A DNA stretch of 64,000 nucleotides. It comes from Candidatus Poribacteria bacterium (GTDB lineage: Bacteria > Poribacteria > WGA-4E > WGA-3G). This document shows, piece after piece, positions 16,769-27,800 of the stretch. The position numbers and the translations under genes are program-made. The stretch's first letter is position 1, and each line of letters opens with the position of its first letter. Location of the stretch: assembly GCA_022827185.1 (NCBI GenBank), contig JAJDTM010000028.1, forward strand, positions 62,001 to 126,000, given 5' to 3'. Under the pieces are notes generated by a model, which was not told the origin of the DNA, searched no databases, and saw only the letters and a program-made list of their open reading frames with translations.

Positions 16769-19342
16769 ATGAAAAGGACGCAGTTTCAAAACGCTCTGAT
16801 AAGATGGGTTCCAGTTACGTCATGCTGTCCGCGTCTTGAGGTTGGATTCCTGATAAAGCGATTGATTTTAATGCTCTTTACGGTTTCAACCCCATTTCTA
16901 CCGAACGCCTCAGCCGCAAATTATGCCTACTGGGGTTTGCCTGACGGGGTTAAGACGCGCCTCGGTAAAGGACATGTAGGTGGTTTACAGTTTTCTGCTG
17001 ATGGGAATCGCCTGATGGTCGAGAATACCGTTGGGATTTGGGTCTACGATGCACACAGCGGGGTAGAACTGGATTTAATCACAGGCAATTTCTCGGACAG
17101 TCTCGCTTTGAGTCCGGATGGTAGCACAGCTGCTGGGTGGGGGCCAGATGACAAACTGTGCCTGTGGCAGGTTGCTGATGGGAAAAAGAAAGTAACACTT
17201 AAAGGGGATACATCAAGGGTTGACAGGGTCGCCTTTAGTCCGGATGGTCGGACAATTGCTGGTGGGACTTTGGATGAGGAGATACTTCTATGGGACGTTG
17301 ACACTGGTGTGCACAAAGCAACGCTCCTCGGACATACACACTTCATAACTTCAATGGACTTTAGTCCGGACAGTACGACACTCGCGAGTGGCAGTTGGGA
17401 CGGGACCGTGCGCTTATGGGATGTTGAGACCAGCGCGCACAAAGGGACTCTTAACACACACACCAGAGGCATTTCTAACGTTAAGTTCAGTCCGGATGGC
17501 CGCACCTTTGTGAGTTCAAGTTCCAACGAAGATAAGGTGATACTCTGGGATGTCGGTACTTGGCAGCCAAAAGCCGCTGTTGATACGGATATTAATTGTT
17601 TCGCCGTCAGTCCGGACAACAGTACGCTTGCTACTGGAAGTTGGAGAGGCGAATTGTACCTGTGGGATGTCGCGAGTGGGACTCTCAAAGCAGAATTCAT
17701 GGGGCATCTGTCATATATCTCTTCCATGACATTCAGTCCGGATGGTAAAACGCTCGCAAGTGGTGGTGCGGATAAACTGTATCTATGGGACATTGCCAGT
17801 GGTGCGCGTAAAGTATCAATTACCGGTCATACGGATGTTATCTATTCAATTGCCTTCAGTCCAGATAGTAAAATGCTTGCAAGCGGGAGTTCTGAACAAA
17901 TCCGTCTGTGGAATGTCGTCACAGGTACACACGCGGCAACGCTGTTCGTAGGAGATTGGGCAACTAATGCCAGTTTGGCTTTCAGTCCAGATGGAAAAAC
18001 GCTCGCAAGTGAGAGTGGTTCCCAAATTCATCTGTGGGACGTTAGCAGCCGCGCACACCGCGCAATTATCAGAAGATATTGGTCAACAACAAGCGGTTAT
18101 ATCAGATACAGATCAATTGCTTTCAGCCCCGATGGCAGATTTCTCACCCGTAGCGCGGGTAGAAACGTGCTGCTATGGTATGCCGGACGGACATATAAAA
18201 CGGTACTTACTGGCCATACAGATGATGTCACTTCAGTCGCCTTCAGTTCCGATAGTCGAACCCTTGCGAGTAGTAGTGTGGACACCACAGTGCGTCTGTG
18301 GGATGTTGAAACTGATGCCCACAAAGCAACCTTCGCGGGACATACGGAGCGTGTTGTGAGTGTTGCATTTAGTCCGGATGGTAGCCTTCTTGCAAGTGGT
18401 AGCGATGACAACACAATAATTCTATGGGATGTTGCCAGCGGGGAACCGAGAACGACCATCGTGGCACATACGGACGGTATCAATGATGTAGTGTTCAGTC
18501 CGGATGGCAAAACGCTTGCGAGTTGTGGCTATCGGTATGATACCACTGTGAAGCTTTGGGATGTCGCTTCTGGTACGCTTAAAACCACTTTTTCCGGACA
18601 TAAGTACAGTATCTTTGAGATTGCGTTTAGTCCGGATGGTCAGATACTCGCAAGTTGTGGTTCGGAGGGTACTATACTTTTGTGGGATTTGATGCCAGGA
18701 ATAGGTGCTGAAGGTGAAACGCCACAACTTGCTGAAGATGTAAATCGTGATGGTGTAGTAGATCTCCAAGATTTGGTTTTCGTTGCCTCGCAATTCGGAC
18801 AGCCTGGCGCAGAAAAGGCTGCGGATATCAACAGGGATGGGACTGTTGATATAGTGGATATCTTGTTGGTCGCCGGGGCACTTGAGACGGACAATGGCGC
18901 GCCATCCGTACATTCGCGGTCAATAGAATTGCTTACCGCCGCGGAGGTGGAACAGTGGTTCATGCAGGCACAACAAGTTAATGACAAAGCACCTGTCTTC
19001 CAAAGAGGCGTTGCTGTTCTTGAACGGCTTTTGGCTGTGCTGACCCCGAAAGAGACTGGGCTTCTGCCCAACTATCCGAATCCGTTTAACCCAGAGACGT
19101 GGATACCGTATCAGTTAGCAGGGGCTGCGGATGTGAGAGTCCGCGTCTATGCAGCGAGTGGGGAGTTGGTGAGGACCCTGGCGTTGGGGTATCAATCCGC
19201 GGGGGTTTATCAAAGCCGTAGTCAAGCGGCGTATTGGGATGGCAAAAATGAGTTAGGTGAACCTGTGGCAAGCGGTATCTATTTCTATACATTGTCTGCG
19301 GGTAAGTTCACAGCAACGCGGCGGATGGTCATACGGAAGTAG
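16769..19342 (+). CDS. Secreted WD40 repeat protein with dockerin and FlgD-like C-terminal domain
   Basis: Start chosen at ATG 16769 because AGGAGG at 16755-16760 lies 8 bases upstream; this gives 857 residues. A basic N-terminus and a hydrophobic segment near residues 28-50 suggest export. About a dozen WD40 blades follow, each with AFSPDG(K/R)TLASG and a closing LWDV. A dockerin-like EF-hand pair (DVNRDGVVDLQDL and DINRDGTVDIVDI) lies near residues 655-700. The end carries the LLPNYPNPFNPETWIPY signature and a FlgD/Por-secretion-like beta domain. The role is unknown; such proteins may scaffold extracellular complexes. The next gene is a paralogue in tandem. Confidence 0.88.
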   Translation: MKRTQFQNALIRWVPVTSCCPRLEVGFLIKRLILMLFTVSTPFLPNASAANYAYWGLPDGVKTRLGKGHVGGLQFSADGNRLMVENTVGIWVYDAHSGVELDLITGNFSDSLALSPDGSTAAGWGPDDKLCLWQVADGKKKVTLKGDTSRVDRVAFSPDGRTIAGGTLDEEILLWDVDTGVHKATLLGHTHFITSMDFSPDSTTLASGSWDGTVRLWDVETSAHKGTLNTHTRGISNVKFSPDGRTFVSSSSNEDKVILWDVGTWQPKAAVDTDINCFAVSPDNSTLATGSWRGELYLWDVASGTLKAEFMGHLSYISSMTFSPDGKTLASGGADKLYLWDIASGARKVSITGHTDVIYSIAFSPDSKMLASGSSEQIRLWNVVTGTHAATLFVGDWATNASLAFSPDGKTLASESGSQIHLWDVSSRAHRAIIRRYWSTTSGYIRYRSIAFSPDGRFLTRSAGRNVLLWYAGRTYKTVLTGHTDDVTSVAFSSDSRTLASSSVDTTVRLWDVETDAHKATFAGHTERVVSVAFSPDGSLLASGSDDNTIILWDVASGEPRTTIVAHTDGINDVVFSPDGKTLASCGYRYDTTVKLWDVASGTLKTTFSGHKYSIFEIAFSPDGQILASCGSEGTILLWDLMPGIGAEGETPQLAEDVNRDGVVDLQDLVFVASQFGQPGAEKAADINRDGTVDIVDILLVAGALETDNGAPSVHSRSIELLTAAEVEQWFMQAQQVNDKAPVFQRGVAVLERLLAVLTPKETGLLPNYPNPFNPETWIPYQLAGAADVRVRVYAASGELVRTLALGYQSAGVYQSRSQAAYWDGKNELGEPVASGIYFYTLSAGKFTATRRMVIRK

Positions 19343-19495
19343 TTAATAGTTAATAGTTAATGGTTATAAGTTAAGAGGTCTCTTGTGGCGGTTGCAAATC
19401 ATGCAAATACCACAACAACCTTCTTTAACTAAAAACCAACAACTAATAACTAACAACCATTCCTCCCGATAACCACTGAATGAGGAGACTGAACG
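19343..19495. repeat. GTTAATA-type degenerate repeat with inverted arms
   Basis: Units of AGTTAATAGTTAAT at the left and ACAACTAATAACTAAC at the right form a large imperfect hairpin between the two WD40 genes. Confidence 0.55.
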
Positions 19496-22057
19496 ATGAA
19501 AACGATGCAACTTTCGATTTTAGGGCAATCAAATGGCTGCGCCATCAGATTGTCCGCAATGCTATTTCTCATTTCAATCTTCTTTCCTCCGAGTGCGTTT
19601 GCGCAGGATTATACACAATGGGGGTTACCTGAAGGTGCCGCAATGAGACTCGGAAAAGGCGGGTTACGGGGCAATATCGTCTTTTCACCGGATAGCACCT
19701 TACTTGCTGTTTCGACTGCTATTGGGATTTGGATTTACGATGGGTACACCGGTAAAGAACGCAATCTCCTCACAACGCATACGGGCAGCATTTCAAGTGT
19801 AGCGTTCAGCCCAGATGGTAAAACCCTCGCCAGCAGTAGTTCTACCGAGTTTTATCTGTGGGATGTTGACAGCGGTGAACACAAAGCCACTTTCACCGGA
19901 CACACAGACGACATTACGAGCATGGCGTTCAGCCCGGATGGCAAAACCCTCGCAACTGGTGGCGATGAGAAAGAAGGATTGGTCAAGTTTTGGGATGTTG
20001 ATACAGGTGCCCTTAAAATGACGCTCATAGGGCATACGAACGGTATTTTAAGTGTAGCGTTCAGCCCGGATGGCAAAACCCTCGCCAGTAGTGGTCACTC
20101 GAAAGACGAGACAGTCCGGCTCTGGGATGTTGCTACTGGGACACTCATTTCGACACTCAGCGGCCATTTAGACAGTGTTTCAAGCGTTGCGTTTAGCCCG
20201 GATGGTCGCACACTTGCGAGTTGTAGTCATTGGGCGGGCGGCACGGTGTGGCTCTGGGATGTTGACAGCGGTGAATTGAAAACGACCTTGATCGGACATT
20301 CAGATAGCGTCCACAATGTAGCCTTCAGTCCAGATGGTCGCACGCTTGCAAGTGGGAGCGAAGACGGCACGGTGTGTTTATGGGATGTTGCCAATGCTGC
20401 GTACAAGACGACGCTCTCGACACATACGCGAAGTGTATCAAGTGTCGCGTTTAGTCCGGATGGTCGCACCTTCGCCAGTAGCAGTCGGGATGGCACAATA
20501 CTGCTGTGGGATACTGCGAATTTTGAGCAGAAAGCGACAATCATTGGTCATACGACGGGGTTTTCAAGTATCGCGTTCAGTCCAAATGGCCGCAGGCTTG
20601 TGAGCGGCAGTTGGGATCGAACCGTACGACTGTGGGATACGACCACTGGTAATAACAGCATGACACTTACTGGACACATAGGTCCCATCAAATCCGTTGC
20701 TTTCAGTCCGGATGGTCGAACGGTTGCCAGTAGTAGTGGATTAACTATCATTAACGGCTGGCTCGTATATGATTACACGGTAAGGTTGTGGGATGCTGTG
20801 GCTGGCACACATAAAATGACCCTCATTGGACATAAGTCCAGTATTTATAGTGTCGCCTTTAGTCCGGATGGTCGGACGCTTGCGAGTTGTGGCGGGCGGC
20901 AGGACAAAAAGGTGTGTCTGTGGGATCCTGTTACAGGTAATCATTTAGGCGCATTGACTGGTCATGAAGAGGGTGTATATAATGTAACATTTAGTCCGGA
21001 TGGCAAAACACTCGCAAGCGGGAGTCGCAGGGAGATATATTTATGGGATGTTACCAATAGGCAGCAGAAAGTTAGTCTGACTGGGTACGCGGGGGATTCC
21101 TGGGCACTTGCATTCAGTCCGGATGGCAAAACACTCGCAAGTGGTGGTACGGATCGGGACGTGCATTTGTGGGATGTCGCTACTGGCGAGCATAAGATCG
21201 CCCTCACTGGACATACAGACAGAATTACCAGTGTCGCGTTCAGCCCTGATGGGAAAACCCTCGCGAGTAGTGGCGGTTGGAAAGACAGAACAGTACGTCT
21301 ATGGGATCCTATTAGTGGGGAGCACAAATCGACTTTCGCGGTATATGCAAATACGGTTCAGAATGTCGTTTTCAGTCCTGATGGAAATACACTCGCGACC
21401 GCTGGCCCTGGTGGGATAATACTCTTGTGGAGGCTTGGAACTACAGAGGAACTGCCGCCGTTGGAGGTGGATGTGAACGGTGATGGTGTTGAAGATGTCC
21501 ACGATTTGGTGCTTGTTGCTGCGAACTTCGGACAGACGGGGCCAAACGCTGCTGACGTGAACGGTGATGGTGTTGTTGACATCGCCGATCTTATCAAAGT
21601 CGCCGCTGCGTTGGATAATGCAGCAGCTGCGCCTTCCGCTGTGATACTTAACGTAAAAAATGTGCAACAGTGGCTTACGCAAGCGCGGCAATTAGATTTG
21701 ACAGATGCAACCTTACAGAGAGGTATTCATTTCCTTGAACAGCTGCTGGGCACGTTAGCACCGACAGAGACGGCATTGTTGCCGAACTACCCGAATCCAT
21801 TCAACCCAGAAACATGGATACCGTATCAACTCGCAGCATCTGTGAATGTGGTACTGCGTATCTATTCCGCTGATGGGACATTGGTTCGTACACTGGCATT
21901 AGGATATCAGTCTGCGGGTATTTATCAGGACCGGAGCCGCGCGGTGTATTGGGATGGGAAAAATGAACTTGGCGAACCTGTTGCCAGTGGTGTCTATTTC
22001 TATACGTTAACGGCGGGTAATTTCACAGCAACGCGAAAGATGTTAATACAGAAATAG
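19496..22057 (+). CDS. Secreted WD40 repeat protein with dockerin and FlgD-like C-terminal domain (paralogue)
   Basis: Protein of 853 residues, starting at ATG 19496 after TGAGGAGA. A signal peptide ends near FAQD at about residue 37. The N-terminal motif GLPEGAAMRLGKG is shared with all WD40 proteins of this window. Fourteen or so blades follow, with VAFSPDGRTLAS and RLWD signatures. The dockerin-like pair DVNGDGVEDVHDL and DVNGDGVVDIADL lies near residues 655-700, followed by the same NYPNPFNPETWIPY terminal domain as the previous gene. Repeats within the gene are strongly alike at DNA level, so recombination between blades is likely. Function is inferred only as an extracellular propeller scaffold. 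Confidence 0.88.
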   Translation: MKTMQLSILGQSNGCAIRLSAMLFLISIFFPPSAFAQDYTQWGLPEGAAMRLGKGGLRGNIVFSPDSTLLAVSTAIGIWIYDGYTGKERNLLTTHTGSISSVAFSPDGKTLASSSSTEFYLWDVDSGEHKATFTGHTDDITSMAFSPDGKTLATGGDEKEGLVKFWDVDTGALKMTLIGHTNGILSVAFSPDGKTLASSGHSKDETVRLWDVATGTLISTLSGHLDSVSSVAFSPDGRTLASCSHWAGGTVWLWDVDSGELKTTLIGHSDSVHNVAFSPDGRTLASGSEDGTVCLWDVANAAYKTTLSTHTRSVSSVAFSPDGRTFASSSRDGTILLWDTANFEQKATIIGHTTGFSSIAFSPNGRRLVSGSWDRTVRLWDTTTGNNSMTLTGHIGPIKSVAFSPDGRTVASSSGLTIINGWLVYDYTVRLWDAVAGTHKMTLIGHKSSIYSVAFSPDGRTLASCGGRQDKKVCLWDPVTGNHLGALTGHEEGVYNVTFSPDGKTLASGSRREIYLWDVTNRQQKVSLTGYAGDSWALAFSPDGKTLASGGTDRDVHLWDVATGEHKIALTGHTDRITSVAFSPDGKTLASSGGWKDRTVRLWDPISGEHKSTFAVYANTVQNVVFSPDGNTLATAGPGGIILLWRLGTTEELPPLEVDVNGDGVEDVHDLVLVAANFGQTGPNAADVNGDGVVDIADLIKVAAALDNAAAAPSAVILNVKNVQQWLTQARQLDLTDATLQRGIHFLEQLLGTLAPTETALLPNYPNPFNPETWIPYQLAASVNVVLRIYSADGTLVRTLALGYQSAGIYQDRSRAVYWDGKNELGEPVASGVYFYTLTAGNFTATRKMLIQK

Positions 22058-22168
22058 TTATAAGTTTTTAGTTATAAGTTATAAGTTACAAGAGATTTTT
22101 GATAATCCTGACACCTCTTAACTTATAACCAACAACTATTAACTATTAACTACTTGCGTAAGTCCTAT
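22058..22168. repeat. GTTATAA-type degenerate repeat with inverted arms
   Basis: AGTTATAAGTTATAAGTTAC at the left and AACTATTAACTATTAACTAC at the right form an imperfect inverted pair between converging genes. A half-end of the MITE-like element (TGCGTAAGTCCT, 22155-22166) follows. Confidence 0.55.
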
Positions 22169-23311
<1,143 letters not shown>

Positions 23312-23361
23312 TCAGCATTTTAGCCATCGGCTATCAGCCGTCAGCGGTCAGAGGGAATGCT

Positions 23362-23390
23362 TGCAGGCGGGGTTTCAAACCCCGCCTGCA
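23362..23390. repeat. Near-perfect 29-base palindrome
   Basis: Arms of 14 bases (TGCAGGCGGGGTTT and its complement) surround a single C. The same GGGGTTTCAAACCCC core occurs at 35116-35140. It lies between diverging degenerate GTCAG repeats upstream of tgt. Confidence 0.7.
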
Positions 23391-23432
23391 CACATACTAT
23401 CAGCAGTCAGCCCTCAGAGGAATAGCCGATTG

Positions 23433-25928
23433 CTAATGGATGATCTTCGCATTGAGGATGGGACTATCTTGTACAAATGGTTTACCGTTGATTGTTGCTG
23501 AACCTCGGAATTTGAACTGATACGTCTGGTCTTCTAAGGAACCGAGAGCCTTTAGTGGCACTTTGACTTCGGTTTCATTCGCGGGGATGGTAGCAGCTTC
23601 CGTGGTGAACCCTTCTGGTAAATCGATCGGTGTCAGCGTGACTTCATCCGTAAAACCGCCTTGCCGAACTATTGTTAGCGTGAGTATCGCTTCCTTTGTC
23701 AAGGGTGCTTCGCTTTCGCCCTCAAGAGCAGACTCGGTATCTGTGGTCGGGTTTGCTGCAATCGCCACGGTGCCTGTTTGTGCGATAGCGGCTGCGTCCG
23801 AATTTGCGGCTACCGTTGCGGGGAAGACGATACTAAAACGCAAAGGCTCTACGGTTACAATGAAGGGTGCTTCAAGGATCGTCAGCGGAATGGCAGGCGT
23901 TGATTGGCTAATTGTCTCCCTGCCGACCTTCGCCGTCCCAACAACGGAGATATAGTTGATACCCGGCACGGGTACGACAGAAAACTGTTCTCTTCGTTCA
24001 AAACTTCCGGCTTTCACTGAGAGAACCGCTTCGTTTTGACCTTCGGCAATATTGACAGCTGCTGCCGAAACCCGCGGTGGTAAACCTACAACTGAAAGTG
24101 CGATGGGAGCTGTGAAGTCGGCACGTCGATCCGCTGTCACATGTAGGCTGACCGATTTGTTATGTGTGACACTTGTGCTAATCTCGGCAAGCGTCAGCGT
24201 GAATTCGGGTGCCTCCATCACTGTTAGCAGCATTGGAGAAGGTGTGGCGGTGCGTTCTACCTGACGGTTGCCAACTGCTGAGACGCCAGCAACAGTAAAA
24301 GGCATCAGACCAAGGGGTGCATCCCACGGTGCTGTTACTGTCAGCAGTGCCTTGTTTTGACCGACTTCAATGACAGCAGGACTTACTTCAAATGTTTTCG
24401 GCAGCGTAGGACAGTGTAAGCGGATGGGACCGATGTGTCTATCGAGTCTACCAACGTTCACTTGCATTGCGAAGGTCCCGCCTCGACTGACGCGCGGGCT
24501 ATCTAAACCCGATGGACGGTTCTGACTGTCAAGAACAACTGCGCTGAGTGTGAAGTTCGGTTCCAACGGTCGGATATTTAGACGGTAAGGATAAGCGTTG
24601 CCGCCTTGGTTGTTCAGATCTCGGATAGCGATAGAATACTTTCCAACTTCCGTGAAATTCCATTCAATACGTGCGTCGGTGCCGCTGGCATCGTCGTTGA
24701 CCATTAAGACCTGTTCTTCCGCTGCATTGTAGGTTTTCGTGTCTGTCTCGGCTTCCATCTGTTTCTCTGCACCGTAGAGTGTAAGGAGTGCATCAAGTTG
24801 TGATGATAGCCTGAGTGCCTCCACCTCAAAAACGAGAAGTTGTGGTTCTTTTATCTCAAATGAAAACTGATCAATATCACCCGATTCGTCAATTTTCCCG
24901 TTGATTGTTATCGGTGCGTTCACAGCATTCGCTTTTTCAGCCGTATTGTTGGGTTCAGTTTCTCCCATTTCCACCAAACTTCCGATAGAGAACGGGTGCG
25001 GATTGCTTGCCAGTCCAGAAGGGGTCTGTACCCTGAGCGTCTGCTGACCTGTCGGTGTTTGGGGATCTATTGCGACCTGTATAGCGTTCACGGTTTCGAG
25101 GTTCGCGCCAGTAACAGCGATTGCATTATCCGTTCCGCGCTGTCCACCGAGCGGAAAAATAGTCTCAAGATAAGGTAGTTCTCCGACGCTCAACCGATAG
25201 CGAAACCCTTTGCCCCCTTTGTAGCGTATATCTCGGATATAGAGTGTGTATTTACCTGCTTCCATTGCGGTGTAATCCAAAACGGAATCCAACCCGTTGC
25301 CCTGTCCACTGTTCGCGACCTCAGCACCATTCGCATCCTGGAGGACGAGATATGAATCAAGTGGCGAGCCTAACCGTTGTGCTGTTACTTCACAGATGAG
25401 CCTCGCGCCTTTTTTCACGTCAAAGCTGAAACGATCCTCATCATCAATGGATGTGATCTCACCGTTCACGGTAACTGGCAGTTCCAACCAGTTTGACATT
25501 TCAGCGGCTTCGGTCGCTTCATCTTCAGTCATTTCCGGTAGGCTGCCGACAACGAAGTTTAGTGCATTGGAGACACCATAAGGTGTAACAATGCGTATTT
25601 GTTGTATTCCCAATGGTGCATCGGGGGCAATTGTTAGGGAAGCGGCTAACTGCGCATCGGTAGGTACACGTCCGGAGACACCTACACCGTTGAAGAGAAC
25701 TGCTGCTTGCTGTGTGCCTTGTCTAATTTCCGCGGTGATCCCCTTACCACTAAACCAGATGGCTGTCGCTATATTGAGATTTTCGCCTGTAAGGGTAACG
25801 TCTATATTTTGTCCCTGTTGCGCGCCTTGTGGCGAAGCAGTCGATAGTGTCGGTACAACCTGCGCATAAGCGACACTCATGGTTAGCAGAAAAATAGAGA
25901 GCGAAAGAAGGCAGTATTTGATAGGCAT
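23433..25928 (-). CDS. Secreted protein with pre-peptidase C-terminal (PPC) domains
   Basis: Protein of 831 residues with a signal peptide (KYCLLSLSIFLLTMSVAYA, residues 4-22). IPT-like segments (ASPQGAQQGQNIDVTLTG, and GGQRGTDNAIAVTGANL) alternate with two PPC domains. These lie near residues 155-245 (DEDRFSFDVKKGARLICEV) and 340-450 (DIDQFSFEIKEPQLLVFEV). Several Ig-like beta domains follow to the end. It is the last gene of a minus-strand set with DUF1501 and DUF1549 genes, an arrangement well known in planctomycetes. Its likely role is binding at the cell surface or to polysaccharide. No catalytic domain is seen. Confidence 0.85.
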   Translation of the reverse strand: MPIKYCLLSLSIFLLTMSVAYAQVVPTLSTASPQGAQQGQNIDVTLTGENLNIATAIWFSGKGITAEIRQGTQQAAVLFNGVGVSGRVPTDAQLAASLTIAPDAPLGIQQIRIVTPYGVSNALNFVVGSLPEMTEDEATEAAEMSNWLELPVTVNGEITSIDDEDRFSFDVKKGARLICEVTAQRLGSPLDSYLVLQDANGAEVANSGQGNGLDSVLDYTAMEAGKYTLYIRDIRYKGGKGFRYRLSVGELPYLETIFPLGGQRGTDNAIAVTGANLETVNAIQVAIDPQTPTGQQTLRVQTPSGLASNPHPFSIGSLVEMGETEPNNTAEKANAVNAPITINGKIDESGDIDQFSFEIKEPQLLVFEVEALRLSSQLDALLTLYGAEKQMEAETDTKTYNAAEEQVLMVNDDASGTDARIEWNFTEVGKYSIAIRDLNNQGGNAYPYRLNIRPLEPNFTLSAVVLDSQNRPSGLDSPRVSRGGTFAMQVNVGRLDRHIGPIRLHCPTLPKTFEVSPAVIEVGQNKALLTVTAPWDAPLGLMPFTVAGVSAVGNRQVERTATPSPMLLTVMEAPEFTLTLAEISTSVTHNKSVSLHVTADRRADFTAPIALSVVGLPPRVSAAAVNIAEGQNEAVLSVKAGSFERREQFSVVPVPGINYISVVGTAKVGRETISQSTPAIPLTILEAPFIVTVEPLRFSIVFPATVAANSDAAAIAQTGTVAIAANPTTDTESALEGESEAPLTKEAILTLTIVRQGGFTDEVTLTPIDLPEGFTTEAATIPANETEVKVPLKALGSLEDQTYQFKFRGSATINGKPFVQDSPILNAKIIH

Positions 25929-25984
25929 TTTGATTACCTTTTTTTCTCTTACTTTGCAGTCCGGTCAAGTGGGTTTGGTTTTGA

Positions 25985-26105
25985 AAGTGTATCAGTAACC
26001 AGTTACCAGTCACCAGTGGCCAGTTAAAGAAAGAATATGTACTATCACAATCTTTTCTTAACTGTTAACTGGAAACTGTTAACTGGAAACTTGAAAAACT
26101 TGAAA
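25985..26105. repeat. CCAGTTA-type degenerate repeat with inverted arms
   Basis: AACCAGTTACCAGTCACCAG at the left and TTAACTGGAAACTGTTAACT at the right form an imperfect inverted pair between two genes of the PPC/DUF1501 set. Confidence 0.5.
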
Positions 26106-26131
26106 CTCACCTTATCAAGCTGTAAAGCATT

Positions 26132-27577
26132 TTAAAAAATTCCGGCAATTGGTTCGCCTTTGACCAATTCGCGGGGTTGATCTAAATGGTTGTAGACGAT
26201 GGTGTGCGGGTCAATACCGAGTGTATGATAGACTGTCGCGAGGATGTCGCGTGGATGTACTGGATTCTCAAGCGGTGTTGAGCCAGTTGCATCGGACTTC
26301 CCGTAGACCTGCCCACCTTTTACACCTGCGCCGGCAATTAAACCTGTATAGCAATAGGGCCAGTGGTCGCGTCCGTCAGGTGCGTTGCTATTACCGGAGG
26401 TACTAATGCCCATCCGCGGTGAGCGTCCGAATTCACCGATCGCCAAGACGAGTGTATCCTCTAACATCCCACGCTGATCCAAATCTTCAAGGAGTGAGGA
26501 GACCGCGCTGTCCAATTTCGGGCAGTGAAGATTTTTCAACGGACCGAAGTTGGTAGCATGTGTATCCCACGCCGTTGTGTTTGGATTTCCGTTAGCGACA
26601 GAGGGCCAGTTCACCTGAACGAACCGTGTGCCTGCTTCGACCAATCGCCGTGCGAGGAGTGCACTCTGTCCGAAGGTATGTCGACCGTACTTATCTCGCA
26701 TCTCATCGGGTTCTTGTGTCAAGTCGAAAGCGTTGCGTGCACGCTGCGACAAGATGAGGTTGTACGCTTTTTCATAATACTCGTTCAATGCGTAGGAGTC
26801 CGCCACCGCATCAATTTCGGGCATACCGGCGTTAATTGTTTCGAGGAGATTTTTCCGGCGTTTCAAGCGGACGGGTGGCACCTCTGGCCGCAAGCTTAAG
26901 TCGTCGAGGTTGATCTCCTGATTCGGGTCTTGGAAGAGGAAGTACGGATCGTAAGCCCTACCAAGGAACCCAGCGTTTCCGCCTTTGCCGATGATGTTAC
27001 TCTCCTGCATCGGACGCGGGAGTTGTACTGCTGCGAGCATCGGTTCATCGGGTGGCCGGTAATTTGAGATATGCGCTGCGGCATTGGGATGGTCAGCAGG
27101 TGAAGGCGGATCGAGCTGCCCTGACGGTGCGACCTTGTCCGGTGTTTCTCCAGTCACCATCTGGTACATTGCGGCGGTGTGGTTGAAAAGCCCTGCGGGT
27201 GTGTAGCTTACCGATCGAATCAAGCAGGCTTTATCCATCTGCTGTGCCAACCGCGGCATCGTTTCAGATAGTTGGATACCTGGTACATTGGTAGGAATCG
27301 GATTGAATTCACCGCGAATGTTTGAGGGTGCATCGGGTTTCGGATCCCAGATGTCGATGTGGCTGGGACCGCCTTGCAAGAAGAGCAAGATGACCGAGTT
27401 GGCTTTCCCCCATCCGTTTAGTGGTTTCGCGGGGTCAACTGCCGTATTCGCGTTCGCTTGGAGTGACAATACCTGTGGCAGACTAATGCCGAGCATCGCC
27501 GCACCACCGACACGTAGAAATTCACGACGTGAGAACCCGTCACATAAGCGTCCAGGCAATTGTGGTAACGATAACAT
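26132..27577 (-). CDS. DUF1501 domain-containing secreted protein
   Basis: Protein of 481 residues of the DUF1501 family, distantly related to alkaline-phosphatase/sulfatase folds. A twin-arginine signal FSRREFLRVGG is near residues 15-25, so export in folded form is likely. LFLQGGPSHIDIWDPKP is the family signature, and LAIGEFGRSPRMG lies in the last third. The start has a strong ribosome site (GGAGGAAA on the minus strand). It is paired with the DUF1549/DUF1553 gene upstream, as in many planctomycetes and poribacteria. A role in handling complex sugars has been suggested for such pairs but not shown. Confidence 0.93.
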   Translation of the reverse strand: MLSLPQLPGRLCDGFSRREFLRVGGAAMLGISLPQVLSLQANANTAVDPAKPLNGWGKANSVILLFLQGGPSHIDIWDPKPDAPSNIRGEFNPIPTNVPGIQLSETMPRLAQQMDKACLIRSVSYTPAGLFNHTAAMYQMVTGETPDKVAPSGQLDPPSPADHPNAAAHISNYRPPDEPMLAAVQLPRPMQESNIIGKGGNAGFLGRAYDPYFLFQDPNQEINLDDLSLRPEVPPVRLKRRKNLLETINAGMPEIDAVADSYALNEYYEKAYNLILSQRARNAFDLTQEPDEMRDKYGRHTFGQSALLARRLVEAGTRFVQVNWPSVANGNPNTTAWDTHATNFGPLKNLHCPKLDSAVSSLLEDLDQRGMLEDTLVLAIGEFGRSPRMGISTSGNSNAPDGRDHWPYCYTGLIAGAGVKGGQVYGKSDATGSTPLENPVHPRDILATVYHTLGIDPHTIVYNHLDQPRELVKGEPIAGIF

Positions 27578-27800
27578 TTATTGTTTCCTCCGTTTTTTAA
27601 AATTACCTTGCGGTTAAATCGAGCAGGTTGTTACTTCAAATACCTTTCCTAAATCCGCCTGCGTCCGTTGTAGCAGGCTACGGTTTCTGTGATAAAAAGA
27701 AGCACACAAACGCAGCTTGTAATGAAATGGAAAGCGGATCTACGGAAACGTTGCTAAAACTTCAAACGCTGCGAACCGAACTGCAAAGTAATATAGAAAG

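Noticed and set aside
17044..18913. Long minus-strand frames opposite the WD40-dockerin gene
   Set aside because: They are shadows of the WD40 blades, with no ribosome site and low-complexity Ser/Pro/Leu content.
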